64,000 bases of DNA from Gambelia wislizenii (Eukaryota > Chordata > Lepidosauria > Squamata > Crotaphytidae), in the NCBI GenBank assembly GCA_030847615.1, contig JAUMIR010000003.1:337285756-337349755 (forward strand). Direction: 5' to 3'. A program made the position numbers and the translations under genes. The notes below the pieces were generated by a model. It was not told the origin of the DNA, made no database searches, and worked only from the letters and a program-made list of their open reading frames with translations. How positions within the stretch are numbered: the first letter of the stretch is position 1; each line of letters starts with the position of its first letter. This document shows, one piece after another, positions 44,510 to 56,152 of this stretch.

Positions 44510-45521
44510 CTTCCCCCAGAGGTCCAGGCTGTCATCGACGCTGCGCGGAGGCCTGCTACCCACAAGTCATATTACTACAAATGGAAGAAATTTGAGGCCT
44601 TCCTATCTGGTCGGGAGTCGGTCACGGAACCGTTCTCCATCCCAACTGTCTTAGACTTCCTTCTACACTTGTCTTCTACGGGACTCTCGAATTCGTCGAT
44701 CCGGTGCTATTTGGCAGCTGTTTCTGTCGAATTCCAGGTTAGAGGTTTCCGTCTCCCTTTATGGATCCAGCTGTCAAGAAGTTCTTGAAAGGCTATGTCA
44801 ACCTACATCCTCCGGTACCAAGTCTACACCGACGTGGAGCCTCGAACTGGTCCTGTCGCAACTGGTTTGACGTCCCTTCGAATCCATGGCATCTACAGAC
44901 CTAAGACTCCTGTCTTGGAAAACAGCCTTTCTGATTGCAGTAACTTCAGCGTGTCGAGCTGGTGAGCTCTGTGCCTTGTAGTCTGACCCTCCGTACACCG
45001 CATTCCACAAACATAAGGTGGTACTCCGTCCCGACATCTCCTTCCTTCCGAAGGTGGTGTCGAGCTTTCATCTCAATCAATCTATCACTCTCCCTGCTCT
45101 AATGCAGGACCCGAAGGACGAGTTTGAGCATACCCTCCATTCCATGGACGTCAGGAGGGCACTTGCCTTCTACATCCAGAGAACTGCTGCCTTCAGGACG
45201 TCACCCAGACTGTTTGTGTCCTATGCCAACTCGAGACTGGGACAACCTATCTCTCCACAGCGTTTGTCGAAGTGGGTGACATCGACCATTGCTCTCTGCT
45301 ATGAACTGGCGAAGAAGCCTCTACCGCCATGGATTCGAGGACAATCGATGTGGGCTGTCTTCGCTTTGACGGCTTTCCTCTCTGGAGTGCCTTTAGAGGA
45401 CATTTGCAGGGCTGCAACTTGGTCATCACCTTTGACTTTCATTTCCCACTACAGACTTGACTCTCGTTCCAGGAACGAGGCTGCCTTTGGGAAGGCTGTA
45501 CTTTTGTCTTCTATACAATAA
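44510..45521 (+). pseudogene. DIRS C tyrosine recombinase, catalytically dead
   Basis: Frames give a core-binding part (ATHKSYYYKWKKFEAFLSGR, IRCYLAAVSVEFQVRG) and a catalytic part. The box I Arg (TSACRAGEL) and the Tyr (SHYRLD) are present, but the His-x-x-Arg box reads GQSMWAVF, so both His and Arg are lost. A stop near 44980 and frameshifts separate the pieces. Confidence 0.8.
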
Positions 45522-45690
45522 GTGAGTTTTAATGTATTGCCAAGCTGTTTAATGTGATAAGTATATATACTTTATTAGTTTGATTAAGAATGTGCTGTCA
45601 AAAATCCAACTGATGTTAGACTGTGCAACATGGTACTAGTGTCAATGTGTATAGGACATACCCTCCTCCTGGAGTGACACTTGCCAGTCT

Positions 45691-45787
45691 ACCCAGCTGT
45701 GTGATTCACCGAGACCACGAAGAAGATGGACAGGTTGCTTACCTGTCCATAGATCTTCGAGTGGTCTTCTGTGAATTCACACAGACC
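45691..45787 (+). repeat. DIRS C internal complementary region
   Basis: ACCCAGCTGTGTGATTCACC and GAGACCACGAAGAAGATGGA are the complement of the left end. They run directly into CAGGTTGCTTACCTGTCCAT and AGATCTTCGAGTGGTCTTCT, the complement of the right end. Confidence 0.88.
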
Positions 45788-45867
45788 CGCCCATCCTCCC
45801 CTCTATGTCCTAGTACATCATATAAACATGCTTAATGTTCCTGATGCTGCTGCTTGCGGCGTCATTC

Positions 45868-46070
45868 AAGGAACTGAGGAGAATTGGGCGGGAATCACTT
45901 ATAAGGGACCGTTGGTGTGGGCGGAGTTACCGCCAAAAATGTATCAAATCACATTCTGCCTAGCGATTCTAGAAGGTCCCGATGCTCTGCGCAGGAGCAG
46001 GAGTAACCCAGCTGTGTGAATTCACAGAAGACCACTCGAAGATCTATGGTCACAGGTAAGCAACCTGTCT
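45868..46070 (+). repeat. DIRS C right inverted terminal repeat and tip
   Basis: Complement of the left repeat followed by the right tip GATCTATGGTCACAGGTAAG and CAACCTGTC, again with a CAG|GTAAG motif. Confidence 0.85.
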
Positions 46071-46159
46071 TTCTCCCTCCCTCTTTTCTTGTTCTTGAGT
46101 TGCTGTCGTCTTGCGGATGAAGGGAAGGGGCAGAATATGGCAAATAAAAATACTGTTAT

Positions 46160-46265
46160 CATTATTATCATTTATTTATATAGCACCATCAGTGTGCATG
46201 GTGCTTTACAAGTAAAAGATCAATAAAAATATCCTAGTTCTCTGCCCTCAGGCTTGCAATCTAAT
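46160..46265. repeat. LINE/SINE 3'-end fragment
   Basis: TTATTTATATAGCACCATCA then GTGTGCATGGTGCTTTACAA is an interspersed repeat end; a shorter relative lies at 58068-58142 (TATATAGCATCGTCAGTGTA). Family not assigned. Confidence 0.5.
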
Positions 46266-47319
46266 TAAGTCATGGCACAAAATGAAAAGGGGATGGTGGT
46301 GTGGGAGTGGTTTGAATCAAGCAGATACTGCCTCTTCTCTCCCTCCATGGCCAGGGCAGTGCAGTTGGAATTGAGGGAGGGCCTGTCATCTACTTCTGAG
46401 CCTAGGCATGGTGGAAATGTGCCTGCCCCATTACAATCTCACCTGGAGTAGTGGACTGGGAGGAAGCTCCAGGGGAAGGGTTAAGCAGGTCTGCAAAGAA
46501 TCATTGCTATTCTCCTGAAAATTTCTCCTGATGCCACTTGGCAGCAGAAACCTGGCAGACAGAGTCCCCAAACTCAAGTTAACAGCCAAGTAGAGCTTGG
46601 AAAAGTTACTTTTTGGACCACAACTCCCAGAATTTTCTAGCCAAGCCACCGTGGCCAGTAATCCACTTTCCAGTATCTGGCACTAATAGATATGCTTATG
46701 TGGCTTTTTTTTTTTTTTTTTTTTTTAGAAAAACCATGTCCCTGTGTGGCCATTTTTGTGTCCTGCATCATTCTACAGGTCCTTGTGATAAATGGGACTC
46801 TGGTGTACCTGTAATTGAGCTTGTGTTTATAACCTTGAAGTGACATTAGCAATATTCACTCTGTCTTTTCTGTTGTGCTTAATGATAATTAAGGAAGATA
46901 ATGGCACTGTGATTTTGTCATAGATATTTTCAATTCCATCTATCATTTCATAATTAAACGTTTTCAAGGGGGCTTATCCAAATCAATTAAACAGTAAAAC
47001 ATCAACGAACACTAAAAATAGGTTCTGTAAAATACTTTGGGTCCCATGTTGGAAGAAATGCAGGATATAAATCGAGTAAGTCATTTAAGAAATACTAAAG
47101 GATAAAACAGTAGGAGAAATAATCAAATAGAAGTAGTAAAATTTAAGTATCAAAATTGCTGGTTATTTTAAATTGTGACCAAATATGGCTATTTTTACCT
47201 GGCTCCAGAAGCTCATTAAATTCAGTGTTTAGTAAGCAGCTGTTACAGGAGTATTTGAAAGCCAGGATGCTATACAAATTATTCTCCTCTGTTGCCACCA
47301 CCTAACTTAGTGGAAGGAT
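46266..47319. other. UBL3 intron 2, no recognised element
   Basis: About 1 kb with a poly(T) run at 46707-46728 and ACAACTCCCAGAATTTTCTA, a motif common in amniote repeats. Nothing codes. Confidence 0.4.
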
Positions 47320-47930
47320 TCCAAATGTTGTTGTTGTTAACTGCTATTATGTCAACTTCAACTTCTGACAACCCCATGAGTGACAGACCTCCAAGTCTCA
47401 CCCTATCATCAGCAGCCCTGCTCATGTCTTGCAGACTCAAGGCCATGGCTTCCTTGATTGAGTCTATCTATCTGGAATATGCTTTTCCTTTTTTCCCACT
47501 GCCTTCTACCTTACCAAGCATTATTGTCTTTTATAGTGAGTCATGTCTTTTCATGATATGGCCAAAGCATAACAGTCTCAGTTTAGTCATCTTAGCTTCT
47601 AGGGAGAGTTCAGGCTTGATTTGCTCTTGGACCCATTTATTTGTCTGTTTAGCAGTCCATGGGATCCATAGAACTCTTCTCTAGCACATTTCGAAGGAGA
47701 TGGTTTTCTTCCTATCCTACATAGAAATAGGAAATACAATGGCATGGATAATCCTAACTTTTGTATTCAGTGATGCATCTTTACATTTCAGGATCTTGTC
47801 TAGTTCCTTCATAGCTGCCCTTCTAAGTCGTAGTCTTCTGATTTCTTGACTGCAGTCTCCATTAATGACTGCTTTAAAGTGATGTAAATTATCTGTGGTC
47901 CATGCATACAGTCATTTCTTGGGTTGCTCG
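47320..47930 (-). mobile_element. RTE-like LINE 3' fragment
   Basis: A TTGTTGTTGTT tail at the left edge, then TCAGCAGCCCTGCTCATGTC, GACTCAAGGCCATGGCTTCC, ATGGCCAAAGCATAACAGTC and CTAGGGAGAGTTCAGGCTTG. On the minus strand this encodes the C-terminal end of a LINE ORF2 (KPELSLEAKM-type text). The closest family by memory is RTE, but it is not certain. Confidence 0.6.
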
Positions 47931-48029
47931 AATAATGTTTTTTTCGGGTATCTTAGCATATAATTAAGCATGTAGGCCTTAATAGGCTCAGGTCTCAAGC
48001 CAGATGTACATTAAAACCAGCAGTTTGAA

Positions 48030-48700
48030 TTGTGCCCAGAAAATAACAACAACAACAACATTTCTATCCTGCCTTTTCCCCAGTTTGGAACTCAAAGTGG
48101 CTTACAACAAATTAAAAAAACATATAGTTTACAATCTACAAGATAAACAAAAGTTAAAGCAAGATTAAACAATCAAAAAAATTAAAGCAGATTAAAACAT
48201 ACTATACTATATATCATTAAATATGCACACACACATTAGTACAACAATTAGCAAGATCCAGTACATTATTGTGGTGAGATGTAGCTAGAAGGTCCTATGT
48301 CAAAATTAAGGCCATGTCCCAGCCAGTCAATCCTAGCATCTATATAGTTTCTGTATTTTGAATTAAGTCCTGTTTCTGCGTAGTATTAAAAGGAAGCCCC
48401 ATGTATAATATGTTACAGTCATCTAACCTCAGTATTACCAGGACACTAGTAATCATGTCCAGGAAGGACACAAGTGGTGCACCAGCCTCAGTAGCTGAAA
48501 AGCACTTTGTCTTAAATGTTGCTCACACAGATGTCTGTGCCCATTCATCAAATTGAACCACTGCCATCTTGTTCAGATGAAACCACTGTAGTGCATCTCT
48601 TTTTCAGTTTGTTTGCCTTGATACTGACCTCATGCACTTAAGTATGTCTGTCCCATCTGAATTAGATAGGAGAGAAGTATGTGTCAACAGCATTGGTGAC
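48030..48700 (-). mobile_element. Old L2-type LINE 3' fragment
   Basis: AACAACAACAACAACATTTC, then CTCAAAGTGGCTTACAACAA on the left and diverged L2-like text to about 48700 (CATGTATAATATGTTACAGT, GTGACCCCAGATAACATTGG). No open frame remains. Confidence 0.5.
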
Positions 48701-50290
48701 CCCAGATAACATTGGTTGTTAGTTCCACAATGATTCTAAACTGCTTGATAGACAAGACAGTGCTTTGGAAAACTCAATTTCTTACATACTGAGGCAAAAA
48801 TCACTGTCCCACCTGCCTCACCCACAGCCATCACTTCCTAGAATAGCCTTTCCAAATAACCACTGGAATACCGTACATTGCCTACAGTTCTTATTCTGGG
48901 GAATCAGACTTTTGAGAGATGCAGGAGAAGTGGCAATGTTGCATTCTCCTAGTTAAGTAATCTGACTCAATGTTTAAGGCAATTTCAGTGCCACACCCAG
49001 GTCAGAAGCTGATTGATTTGTGCTAATCAGGCTTCTAAGCTTAATCTGGTTTCTAAAGCATCTACCATAGTGCAACATTGAAGGGAGAGAGACAGCAGAT
49101 AAAATATGACCTGTTCCTGACCCTAAGGAATAGACTTTGTTGTGTACTGCACCAGTCAGTATTTGTAACAAAGAACCTTGTGGCATCTTAAAGACTAACA
49201 TGTGTTATTTTACACACAGTTTTGTAGACTCCAGCCTTCTTCATTCTAGAGCTGACAAACACTGAGATCTTTGACTTGTTCTTGGTCACCTTCCGTTTAT
49301 GGGTTGATGATCACAAATACAGTATGTGGCTCAGCAGATGGAGTACACTGCTTGACAAGTTTTCTGAGAAGGGGAATAATCTGAATCAAAAGTAGAATTC
49401 AGTCTCTTAAGCTACTTTTTGGACATAATGCCAAATGTTGTGGTCTTGAAAAGATCAGAATTTTTCTGTTTTCAACCAACTGAGGTTTCTTGTTAGATCT
49501 GAACCTTGACAACTATCTGGTTAGCATTAATTTAGAATTTAAGAAACAAGTCAACTTCTGATCTTGTTTTATTTCCACAAACCATTGTTTCAGTAAACAC
49601 AGTTCTAGATCATCATGCAATGATACACTGCTTTTAGTTGAAAATGGAAGCAAAACTTTCTAGTCTATGACCCTGCCAGATGAGAGGAAGGAATGCACAA
49701 GCCTGAGGCTTGCCAGTTTGGTCTTTTACCTAAAATCATAGTATAAATGGGTTATAGCTTGCCACAATTAAAAATCAGTGGCCAGTATCAAAAAGTATTA
49801 TTCCACTAGCACAAGTAATAAGCAGAAGCCACGTTCTAACCTCTGCATAAAGAGGGGCGGGGAATTCAGTGCAGTTTTCATTTGTGCCACCTTATGGCAT
49901 ATCTTTATTGTCCTTGTTCTAACAAATATATGCACACAAACATATTCTGAAGTTTTGTTGCAGATAGGGACCCTAAGAGCAGACATATAGCTGATGCACT
50001 TGTCTTGTACAGTAGTGTACTGTGGTCCATTCACACATGCTTGTGTACTCCTTGTGCAACCAGAAAAGTTCCATTTGCTATTGGAATTTGCTATTGCCAG
50101 CCAATAATGGCTGACATCCTTACTATTTCTTCTCCTTGTAAGCTGGCTGCACTGCCACTTTTTAGAACTGAAGAAGCACATCCTTCACTATCTTATGACA
50201 GGGAATCAGACTCACATGTATATCATTATTGCTTATGGCTGTACTTGTTTAAAGTGTGTCAGGTTCCTTGATAATCTTTTCACTGTTTTT
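48701..50290. other. UBL3 intron 2, no recognised element
   Basis: Includes a short repeat-like piece near 49165-49240 (CTTGTGGCATCTTAAAGACTAACA region). The 127-codon minus frame at 49798-50181 has no domain-like features. Confidence 0.4.
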
Positions 50291-50314
50291 TGGGGGGGGG
50301 GCTTTTTTTTACAG

Positions 50315-50401
50315 ATTGGGAAGAAGAGCAAGTGAGTAGTCCAAATATTCTGAGACTTATTTATCAAGGACGGTTTCTTCATGGCAACGTGACACTAGGA
50401 G
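50315..50401 (+). CDS. UBL3: UBL3 coding exon 3 of 5
   Basis: Encodes the centre of the ubiquitin-like fold: (D)WEEEQVSSPNILRLIYQGRF then LHGNVTLG. The two first bases complete the Asp codon split with exon 2. A GTAATA donor follows at 50402. The exon ends after the first base of the Ala codon. The acceptor is weak-looking: ten G, C, eight T, then ACAG. Confidence 0.97.
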
Positions 50402-50863
50402 GTAATAAAATAAATTAAGTTACAGAGACCTTGGTTCTGTGGGCAATATAGGCTGATCCATAAAACAAAACAAAACAAAATAAAATAAAATAAAATGATG
50501 GTACTACCATAATTTCTTCTTAGAAACATACTTGGCATAATCCAGAGTCAAAATACTTTGGGTGTTGTTGATTTCGCTTTTGGATTTCAGAATTGTTCTT
50601 ATTGAAGTTGGTAAAACATGGATGTTCTCAGCTTTGTGTTTGGTCCATTTAATATGATTAATTAAAGCTTCAGTGATTTATTTCTTCACACACATAATTG
50701 AGCTCTATGCTGCAATCATGTTTGGTGAAAATAAATGTTAATGTTCAAGAATTGGAAGGAGTTTCATCTACAGTGGTCTCTGGCATGTCACATATTTATT
50801 CAGCAAATTTCTTTCCTGTAGTAATTACCATCTGGCAAACGGCAGTATCAGTAGTAATAAGTA

Positions 50864-51102
50864 CAGTTGTCCCTCCGTATCCACGGATTTGATATTCACA
50901 GATTTAAGTATTCACGGCTTGAAAATATTTTTAGAAAAGTAATAATCCAAAAAGCAAACCTTGATTTTGCCATCTTATATAAGGGATACCATTTTGCTGT
51001 GCCATTGCATATAATGGGACTTGAGTATTCATGGATTTTGGTTCCACGGGGTGGGGAGGAGGGTTCTGGAACCAAACCCCAGCGAATATGAAAGGGCAAC
51101 TG
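50864..51102. mobile_element. TA-flanked pogo/Tigger-like MITE
   Basis: TA|CAGTTGTCCCTCCGTATCCA on the left and CGAATATGAAAGGGCAACTG|TA on the right; 239 bp; no coding content. Confidence 0.85.
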
Positions 51103-51114
51103 TAGTACAATCCT

Positions 51115-51655
51115 AAATATACACTGGACTGACTATGTGACGAATGTTGCTGTCCTTGAGCAAGCAGGGATCACCAGCATTGAGGCCATGATATTGAGAA
51201 CACAGCTGCTCTGGGCAGGGCACATTTCTAGGATGAAGGACCATTGCCTCCCAAAAATGGTACTCTATGGTGAACTTGCCACGGGTCAGCGTAAGAGGGG
51301 CACTCCAAAAAAGCAATACAAGGACTCCCTGAAACAACATCTCAGGCTCTGCCAAATTGATCACCAACAATGGTCCGCCCTGGCCTCACATCGGGAGGCA
51401 TGGAGACGCACTATCCACAATGCTGCACCCTCATTTGAGAACGCACGCTGAACAAGTCTTGAAGAGAAATGACAACACAGAAAGAATCACAACCCGGAAA
51501 CATCACCCAAGGAGACCTTCTGCTGTGCTTTCTGCAACCGGACTTGTTTAACCTTAGATTGGCCTTTTTAGTCATCAGCGCGCTTGCAGAAAGCACAGGA
51601 TGAGTCCTTCCTGAACCTTCATTTGTGAAGAAAAGCCAGAGAGAAAGAGAATGTT
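51115..51655 (+). mobile_element. LINE 3' fragment encoding an ORF2 C terminus
   Basis: The frame 51137-51451 reads ITSIEAMILRTQLLWAGHIS, then LPKMVLYGELATGQRKRGTP, KKQYKDSLKQHLRLCQI and a region ending NAAPSFENAR. This is the end of a LINE ORF2. Further on, after frame changes, CAFCNRTC suggests a C2H2-like finger at the very end. The 3' region ends around AAGCCAGAGAGAAAGAGA. Clade not assigned. Pieces of the same family lie at 13047-13240 and 14055-14130. Confidence 0.8.
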
Positions 51656-53543
51656 CTAATTTTTATAAGTTTTCATATGCTACATCTATTGCAAAGCATT
51701 TTTAGAATCAATGTTCTGAATATTGTGAGAATTGCATAACCGTGCCCTAAATCCCATTGTGAATGGGGAAACATGGAAGGGGAATAAAACAAAGCTTTCT
51801 TGCTGCATTTAGCATAACCTTCAGGACACAAATCATTAGTTATATGCAGATTAATCTGTTTGGAGTAGCAAAGCAGTTCAATTGTGCCCTCTTGTGGTCC
51901 ATTTTTCTATGCCTGTTGTGTTTGTTTCCACAACAGCATCATGATGCATATTCCCTTTTCATGTCATTTTACTCCGGCAGTTCATAAAGTTTTTCACTGC
52001 AGTCTTCATACTGATGTTAAGAAAGTCTCAGATAACATATAAATGGTTATATTTGTTTGTGTATCAATGGAGGTCTTTATATTTGATACACGAACATTTT
52101 CTATGGCTTGGGCAGAACTGTCTAAACCAGGTGAGGTGAGGAATGTGCTTCTCTTTAAATCTTTATTGTTTCTCCCACCAATTCATCTTGAGAGGGTGCA
52201 GTGTGCAACACCAGTTAATTTAATTTGGGTGACGCACTTGTCCTGTAATAGTAAGCATAAAGTGATTTTATTTTATTTATTTATTTATTTGAAGGCTTCT
52301 TACCATGCTTTCTCTGGCCAGAAAAGGCTCCCAAATAGACTTACCAAGGTTACTATTATGGCAGCCTCTGCCCTCAGATTTGTAATTAGAAAGACATAAT
52401 ACAAACAAAAAAGCAATTGAGGCAAAAGAAGAAAACAAATTATCTCAGACACTAGTTTTGAGTTTAAAAAATCTTTCTAATGACCAGGTGGAATACTGCT
52501 GAAGGAGTGGAGGAACCAAGTGTTGTTAAGTAAGCAGAACAGTGGAGTGGCCCTGCTTTCCCTCCTTCTCCTATAACCTGAGGAAGGTTACTCTTTTGCA
52601 GAGCTTATCGTGGTCCTATTTCTTTTGGTTTCCTCTGTTTTATCCCTCTCAGAATGGTGATTATACAATACAGGCAGACAATGAAGAGCTAAAATTGTAC
52701 AGAGCATTTTCCCTCAACAACTCCCTGCGTATATTGTTGCATAGCCTCTTACCTAATGTGTCACATGATGCAGAAATAATTAAATTATATGGCCATCTCT
52801 GCAAGATGATTTAAATAGAATAGGTTAAGTGAGCAGAGTAGCACTTCTACTGAAGTAGGAGATGGGTTAAGGTAGGTAGTGAGAAGAAAAGGAAAGGGGA
52901 GGGGAAAGTGCCATGAAGAGTGAAAGGGAAAATGTCTCAACTCCCTAATACCATGCTCTTGGGCAGGACAGGGGCAAGTTCAACAAAATGGTGGTGGTAA
53001 TGCTATCACAAGTTGCCAGGTGAAGGGCTAAGTTTGTGAAAGTAATAGAGGTGAAGTACTAAAGGTATCAAATCAATAATAATAATTTTTCTACATGTAA
53101 GAAGATCCCTGTCACATTCAGATATGTGAATTGGCTCTCAGACATGATACTTCTTGGAAGCATTATGGTCATTATAACAAACTCCTAGCTGTTCAGAAAA
53201 ATATTGCATAGAAGATATACTTATTCTTGTTATTTGATCAGGTGATGTAGCAGTTTTAATTTTTGTCTGCCTCTCTTTTTGGCAAAGAATAAAATATTAC
53301 TTAGCTATAGAAGCTGTTTTACCTGGACTTTCAGGTAAAAATTGAAAGTTTGGTATTAAGCACTTGGTTTTACAAAGAAAGGGAAGTAAGTAAATGGGAA
53401 GTTGTCTGCATAAATAATACGAGGAAGCAAGATTCTATGGTAGAATATATTTGTACATTCACCTAAGAATTCATATATTCTTTACTTTTATGAACTTGTA
53501 TCTGGTAGGAACTCTTTTTAACCAAACAAAAGAGTTTTATATA

Positions 53544-54557
53544 CAGTAATCCCTCCACATTTGGAGGTTTACATTTGCAGATTCGATTATTCACAAGTTT
53601 GTCTAGAGGGGGGTGGGAAGAAGGGATGAAAGTGAAGGAGAGAGCAACAGAGAGGGTTCCAACAGAAGGACTGCCAGGCAATCAAGGAAGGGAAGGAAGC
53701 CATTTGATCTGATGACGGAGAGCAGGAAGCTGGATGCAGGATGTGGGAGACACTTCTGAGGGACCTCTGTTGCTGCCACTGCTGCTAAATAGTGCCCTAC
53801 TGGACTATGTCCTCCTGCCAGGTGAGCCCACATCCTTCTCACCAGCTAGCCAGCCTGCCCATCCAGCCCTCGTCTCTCTCCTGGCTGGTGGCCCAGAGGC
53901 GGAGCTCAGCAGAGGAGGGGGGAAGGGGCTCTGCTCCCTGTGCACCCCTGTGGGCCTTCCTACCACTCTCCCTGACTCACCTCTGCTATGCCCGGTGCCT
54001 CCACATATGCTCCTATTGCCAGAGAAAGAGACAGGAAGAGCAAGTGAGCCCCCCAGGCACAATGATGGTGGCAGCAGTGGTGATGCTTGGCAGAGGAGGG
54101 AGGAAAGGGGGTGTGATCCCTGCACACCATTCATGGCCTCTCTGCTGCACCTGGCACCTCCACATACACCCTGGCTTTGGGAGAAAGAGGCAGGGAGAGT
54201 GAGCAAGCCCCTGGAGGGGACCATGACAGCAGCAGCGGCGCTTGGCAGAGGAGAGAGAGCAGGGGATCTTCTCCCTACGTGCCCCTCATGGCCTTCCCTC
54301 TGCTCATGCCAGATGCCCTCCTTGGCCACCCTCCTAGGCTCCTTTACTTACTGTGCCCAACACCTCCATATGCATGTAGGCTATGGTGGAAAGAGGCAGA
54401 GAGGGTGAGCAATCCCCCCAGGGACTATGGAGGCAGCACCCTGTCTTCTTTCCCTAGCCTCTTGCCACCCCCGAGAGGGTCCCGGAGATATTTGTGATTT
54501 TTACACTTTTGCGGGGGTGCTGCACACTTAACCACCAATAATGTAGAGGGCTGACTG
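53544..54557. mobile_element. TA-flanked pogo/Tigger-like element with GC-rich tandem core
   Basis: TA|CAGTAATCCCTCCACATTTG on the left and GTAGAGGGCTGACTG|TA on the right. The 1-kb core has at least three diverged tandem units of about 150-200 bp, marked by CTCCACATA followed by AGAGGCAGGGAGAGTGAGCA-type text at about 54000, 54159 and 54363. The long open frames across it are repeat-driven and not genes. Confidence 0.75.
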
Positions 54558-54933
54558 TATAGTAGTATGTACAGTGTAATATATCTTTTCAACAATTGTA
54601 CTATATACTATATAATAGTTTTTCAGCTATATGCTGTTCTGTAGAGGCTGCAGTTTTAGGCTCTTCAGTTTCTAAATGTTTGTGCTCTGGGGTAGATATT
54701 TTGCTTGAAAATTGTCACTTTTGATCTTCAGAATACTGACATAATTCCAAAAAGAATTACTTAAAATTGTACTGAACTATATAACTTGGCTTGTATGCAC
54801 ACAAGAGTAAGTATCAGTTTCGATATTATAAAGACAATTTCTGAAAAGGATCATATTCAGTCAGAGTAATGACTTCCAACATAGCATAGGTTATGAGGAG
54901 TTTTTAACAAACCATTCTTTTCTTTTCACATAG

Positions 54934-55011
54934 CGTTAAAACTTCCTTTTGGCAAGACCACAGTGATGCATTTGGTGGCTAGAGAGACATTGCCAGAGCC
55001 AAACTCTCAAG
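54934..55011 (+). CDS. UBL3: UBL3 coding exon 4 of 5
   Basis: Encodes (A)LKLPFGKTTVMHLVARETL then PEPNSQ, the end of the ubiquitin-like fold and the start of the C-terminal tail. The acceptor is TTTTCACATAG and the donor GTAGGC. It ends after the first base of the Gly codon. Confidence 0.97.
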
Positions 55012-55189
55012 GTAGGCTAAACAACAAGGAAATTCCAGATTGGACTTGATTGGTGCGGAAAGTGTTTTTGGTTTGATAACATACATGTAACAACTTAGAA
55101 GTTATCTTGAAAATCCTAGAGATACTTAGGCATGTGTCTTTACAATCATTTTTTGAACTACTGAATTTAGTGTTATGTACTTGTGTTTA

Positions 55190-55490
55190 TGTCAACCACA
55201 GATATAAGTCAAGGGCAGGTTTTGGGGCCAAAATTATGGATTTTGATATGATCTGTGGATAAGTCCGTGGAGAGGCAAAAGTGCTAGTGCCCCAACCCCT
55301 TGCTCTCTCTGCCATGGTGGGGAAGACCTAGAAGAGCCACTGTCTGCCCCCCCCCTTTTCTTTTTTCTTTTTTTTTTTTGAGCAGGCGTTATAAAGGACC
55401 AGAAGTGGTGATGTGGCAAGCAGAGGTACCATATTGACCCATGTATAATTTGACCAGGCTTTTTGCATCTTTTTTTGTGGGGGGCATACA
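55190..55490. repeat. Unassigned interspersed repeat
   Basis: Contains GTCAAGGGCAGGTTTTGGGG near the start and ACCCATGTATAATTTGACCA near the end, which look like the two ends of a repeat whose ends are related in inverse (compare TATAAGTCAAGG with the complement of the end). It resembles a family often seen in squamates, but I cannot name it. Confidence 0.35.
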
Positions 55491-55599
55491 TGTTTCAACT
55501 TACAGCCAAGTATTTATGGTAAATTCACAAATGGTAAAATATAACTTGCCATTTTAAAGTCATGTTCACAAAACTTATAGTACCATTTAGGATTGTTAG

Positions 55600-56105
55600 A
55601 TTGCTTTTATTTTTTTATTATAGTTTTTCAAGATACAATAAAAGCTCATAGACAAATATATTTAAAAAATAGAATAAAAGAAGACAGAAAAAGAATATAT
55701 AGAAAAAGGAAATAATATTGAAATATATAGTGACTTCCAACTTTTATTTCAACAGCTTAGCTTTATAAAATATAATCTCTCTCCCTCTCCCTCTCTCCCC
55801 CCCTCTCAACTGTCTAGTACACTTTTTCTGATATCTATACTATATTAATTTTCAAAATCTATAGTTACCAAATCATTTTTGTTTGTTTTCAAAAAATCTA
55901 CAAAAGGTTTCCAATCTCTTAAAAATATCTCCACAATTTTTTCTCTAATCAAAGTTGACCATTTGTGCTTATTCATAAGTTTAAATAACCATTTTTCCAC
56001 CGTGGGTATTGCTGGATTCTTCCAGTTTTGTATGTAGAGCAATCTTGCTGCTGTAATCACATATTGAAGAAGTCTATTCTGTTCCTTTGAGATAACATAC
56101 AGAGC
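55600..56105 (-). mobile_element. L1 LINE 3' fragment close to UBL3 exon 5
   Basis: The minus frame 55845-56060 reads MITAARLLYIQNWKNPAIPT, then VEKWLFKLMNKHKWSTLIRE and FLRDWKPFVDFLK, the C-terminal end of an L1 ORF2. The T-rich left side corresponds to the 3' UTR and tail region. The LINE ends about 50 bp before the exon 5 acceptor. Confidence 0.8.
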
Positions 56106-56152
56106 AGTATTTTGCTTTAATTATCTTCAATTTCTCTGTTGTTCTTCTATAG

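Larger units (their letters stand above)
39750..46070 (+). mobile_element. DIRS-type retrotransposon C
   Basis: The left end (ATCTTCTTTGTGGTCTCTGT, from 39751) and the right end carry inverted repeats: 39775-39925 matches the complement of 45870-46030 (TTTTGGCGGTAACTCCGCCC, CCCGCCCAATTCTCCTCAGT). An internal complementary region lies at 45691-45787. Inside are a gag-like protein with a zinc-finger-like start, RT, RNase H, a DLFASPEN domain and a tyrosine recombinase, all with frameshifts or catalytic losses. It is a different family from elements A and B. It lies in UBL3 intron 2, same strand. Confidence 0.88.
38606..50314 (+). other. UBL3: UBL3 intron 2
   Basis: An 11.7-kb intron with a GTAAGT donor and an ACAG acceptor. 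More than half is DIRS element C (39750-46070) in the same orientation as the gene. RTE-like and L2-like fragments fill part of the rest. The acceptor is preceded by an unusual run of ten G followed by C and eight T. Confidence 0.93.
50402..54933 (+). other. UBL3: UBL3 intron 3
   Basis: A 4.5-kb intron with two TA-flanked pogo/Tigger-like elements, a LINE 3' end and unassigned AT-rich DNA at 51660-53543, where I see no gene. Confidence 0.93.
55012..56152 (+). other. UBL3: UBL3 intron 4
   Basis: A 1.1-kb intron containing a repeat-like piece at 55190-55490 (AAGTCAAGGGCAGGTTTTGG, GGCCAAAATTATGGATTTTG) and an L1 3' fragment at 55600-56105. The acceptor tract TTTCTCTGTTGTTCTTCTATAG is good. Confidence 0.9.

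Noticed and set aside
53734..54408. 224-codon plus-strand frame and its antisense partner
   Set aside because: They span the tandem repeat core of a TA-flanked element, and the peptide simply repeats with the DNA unit.
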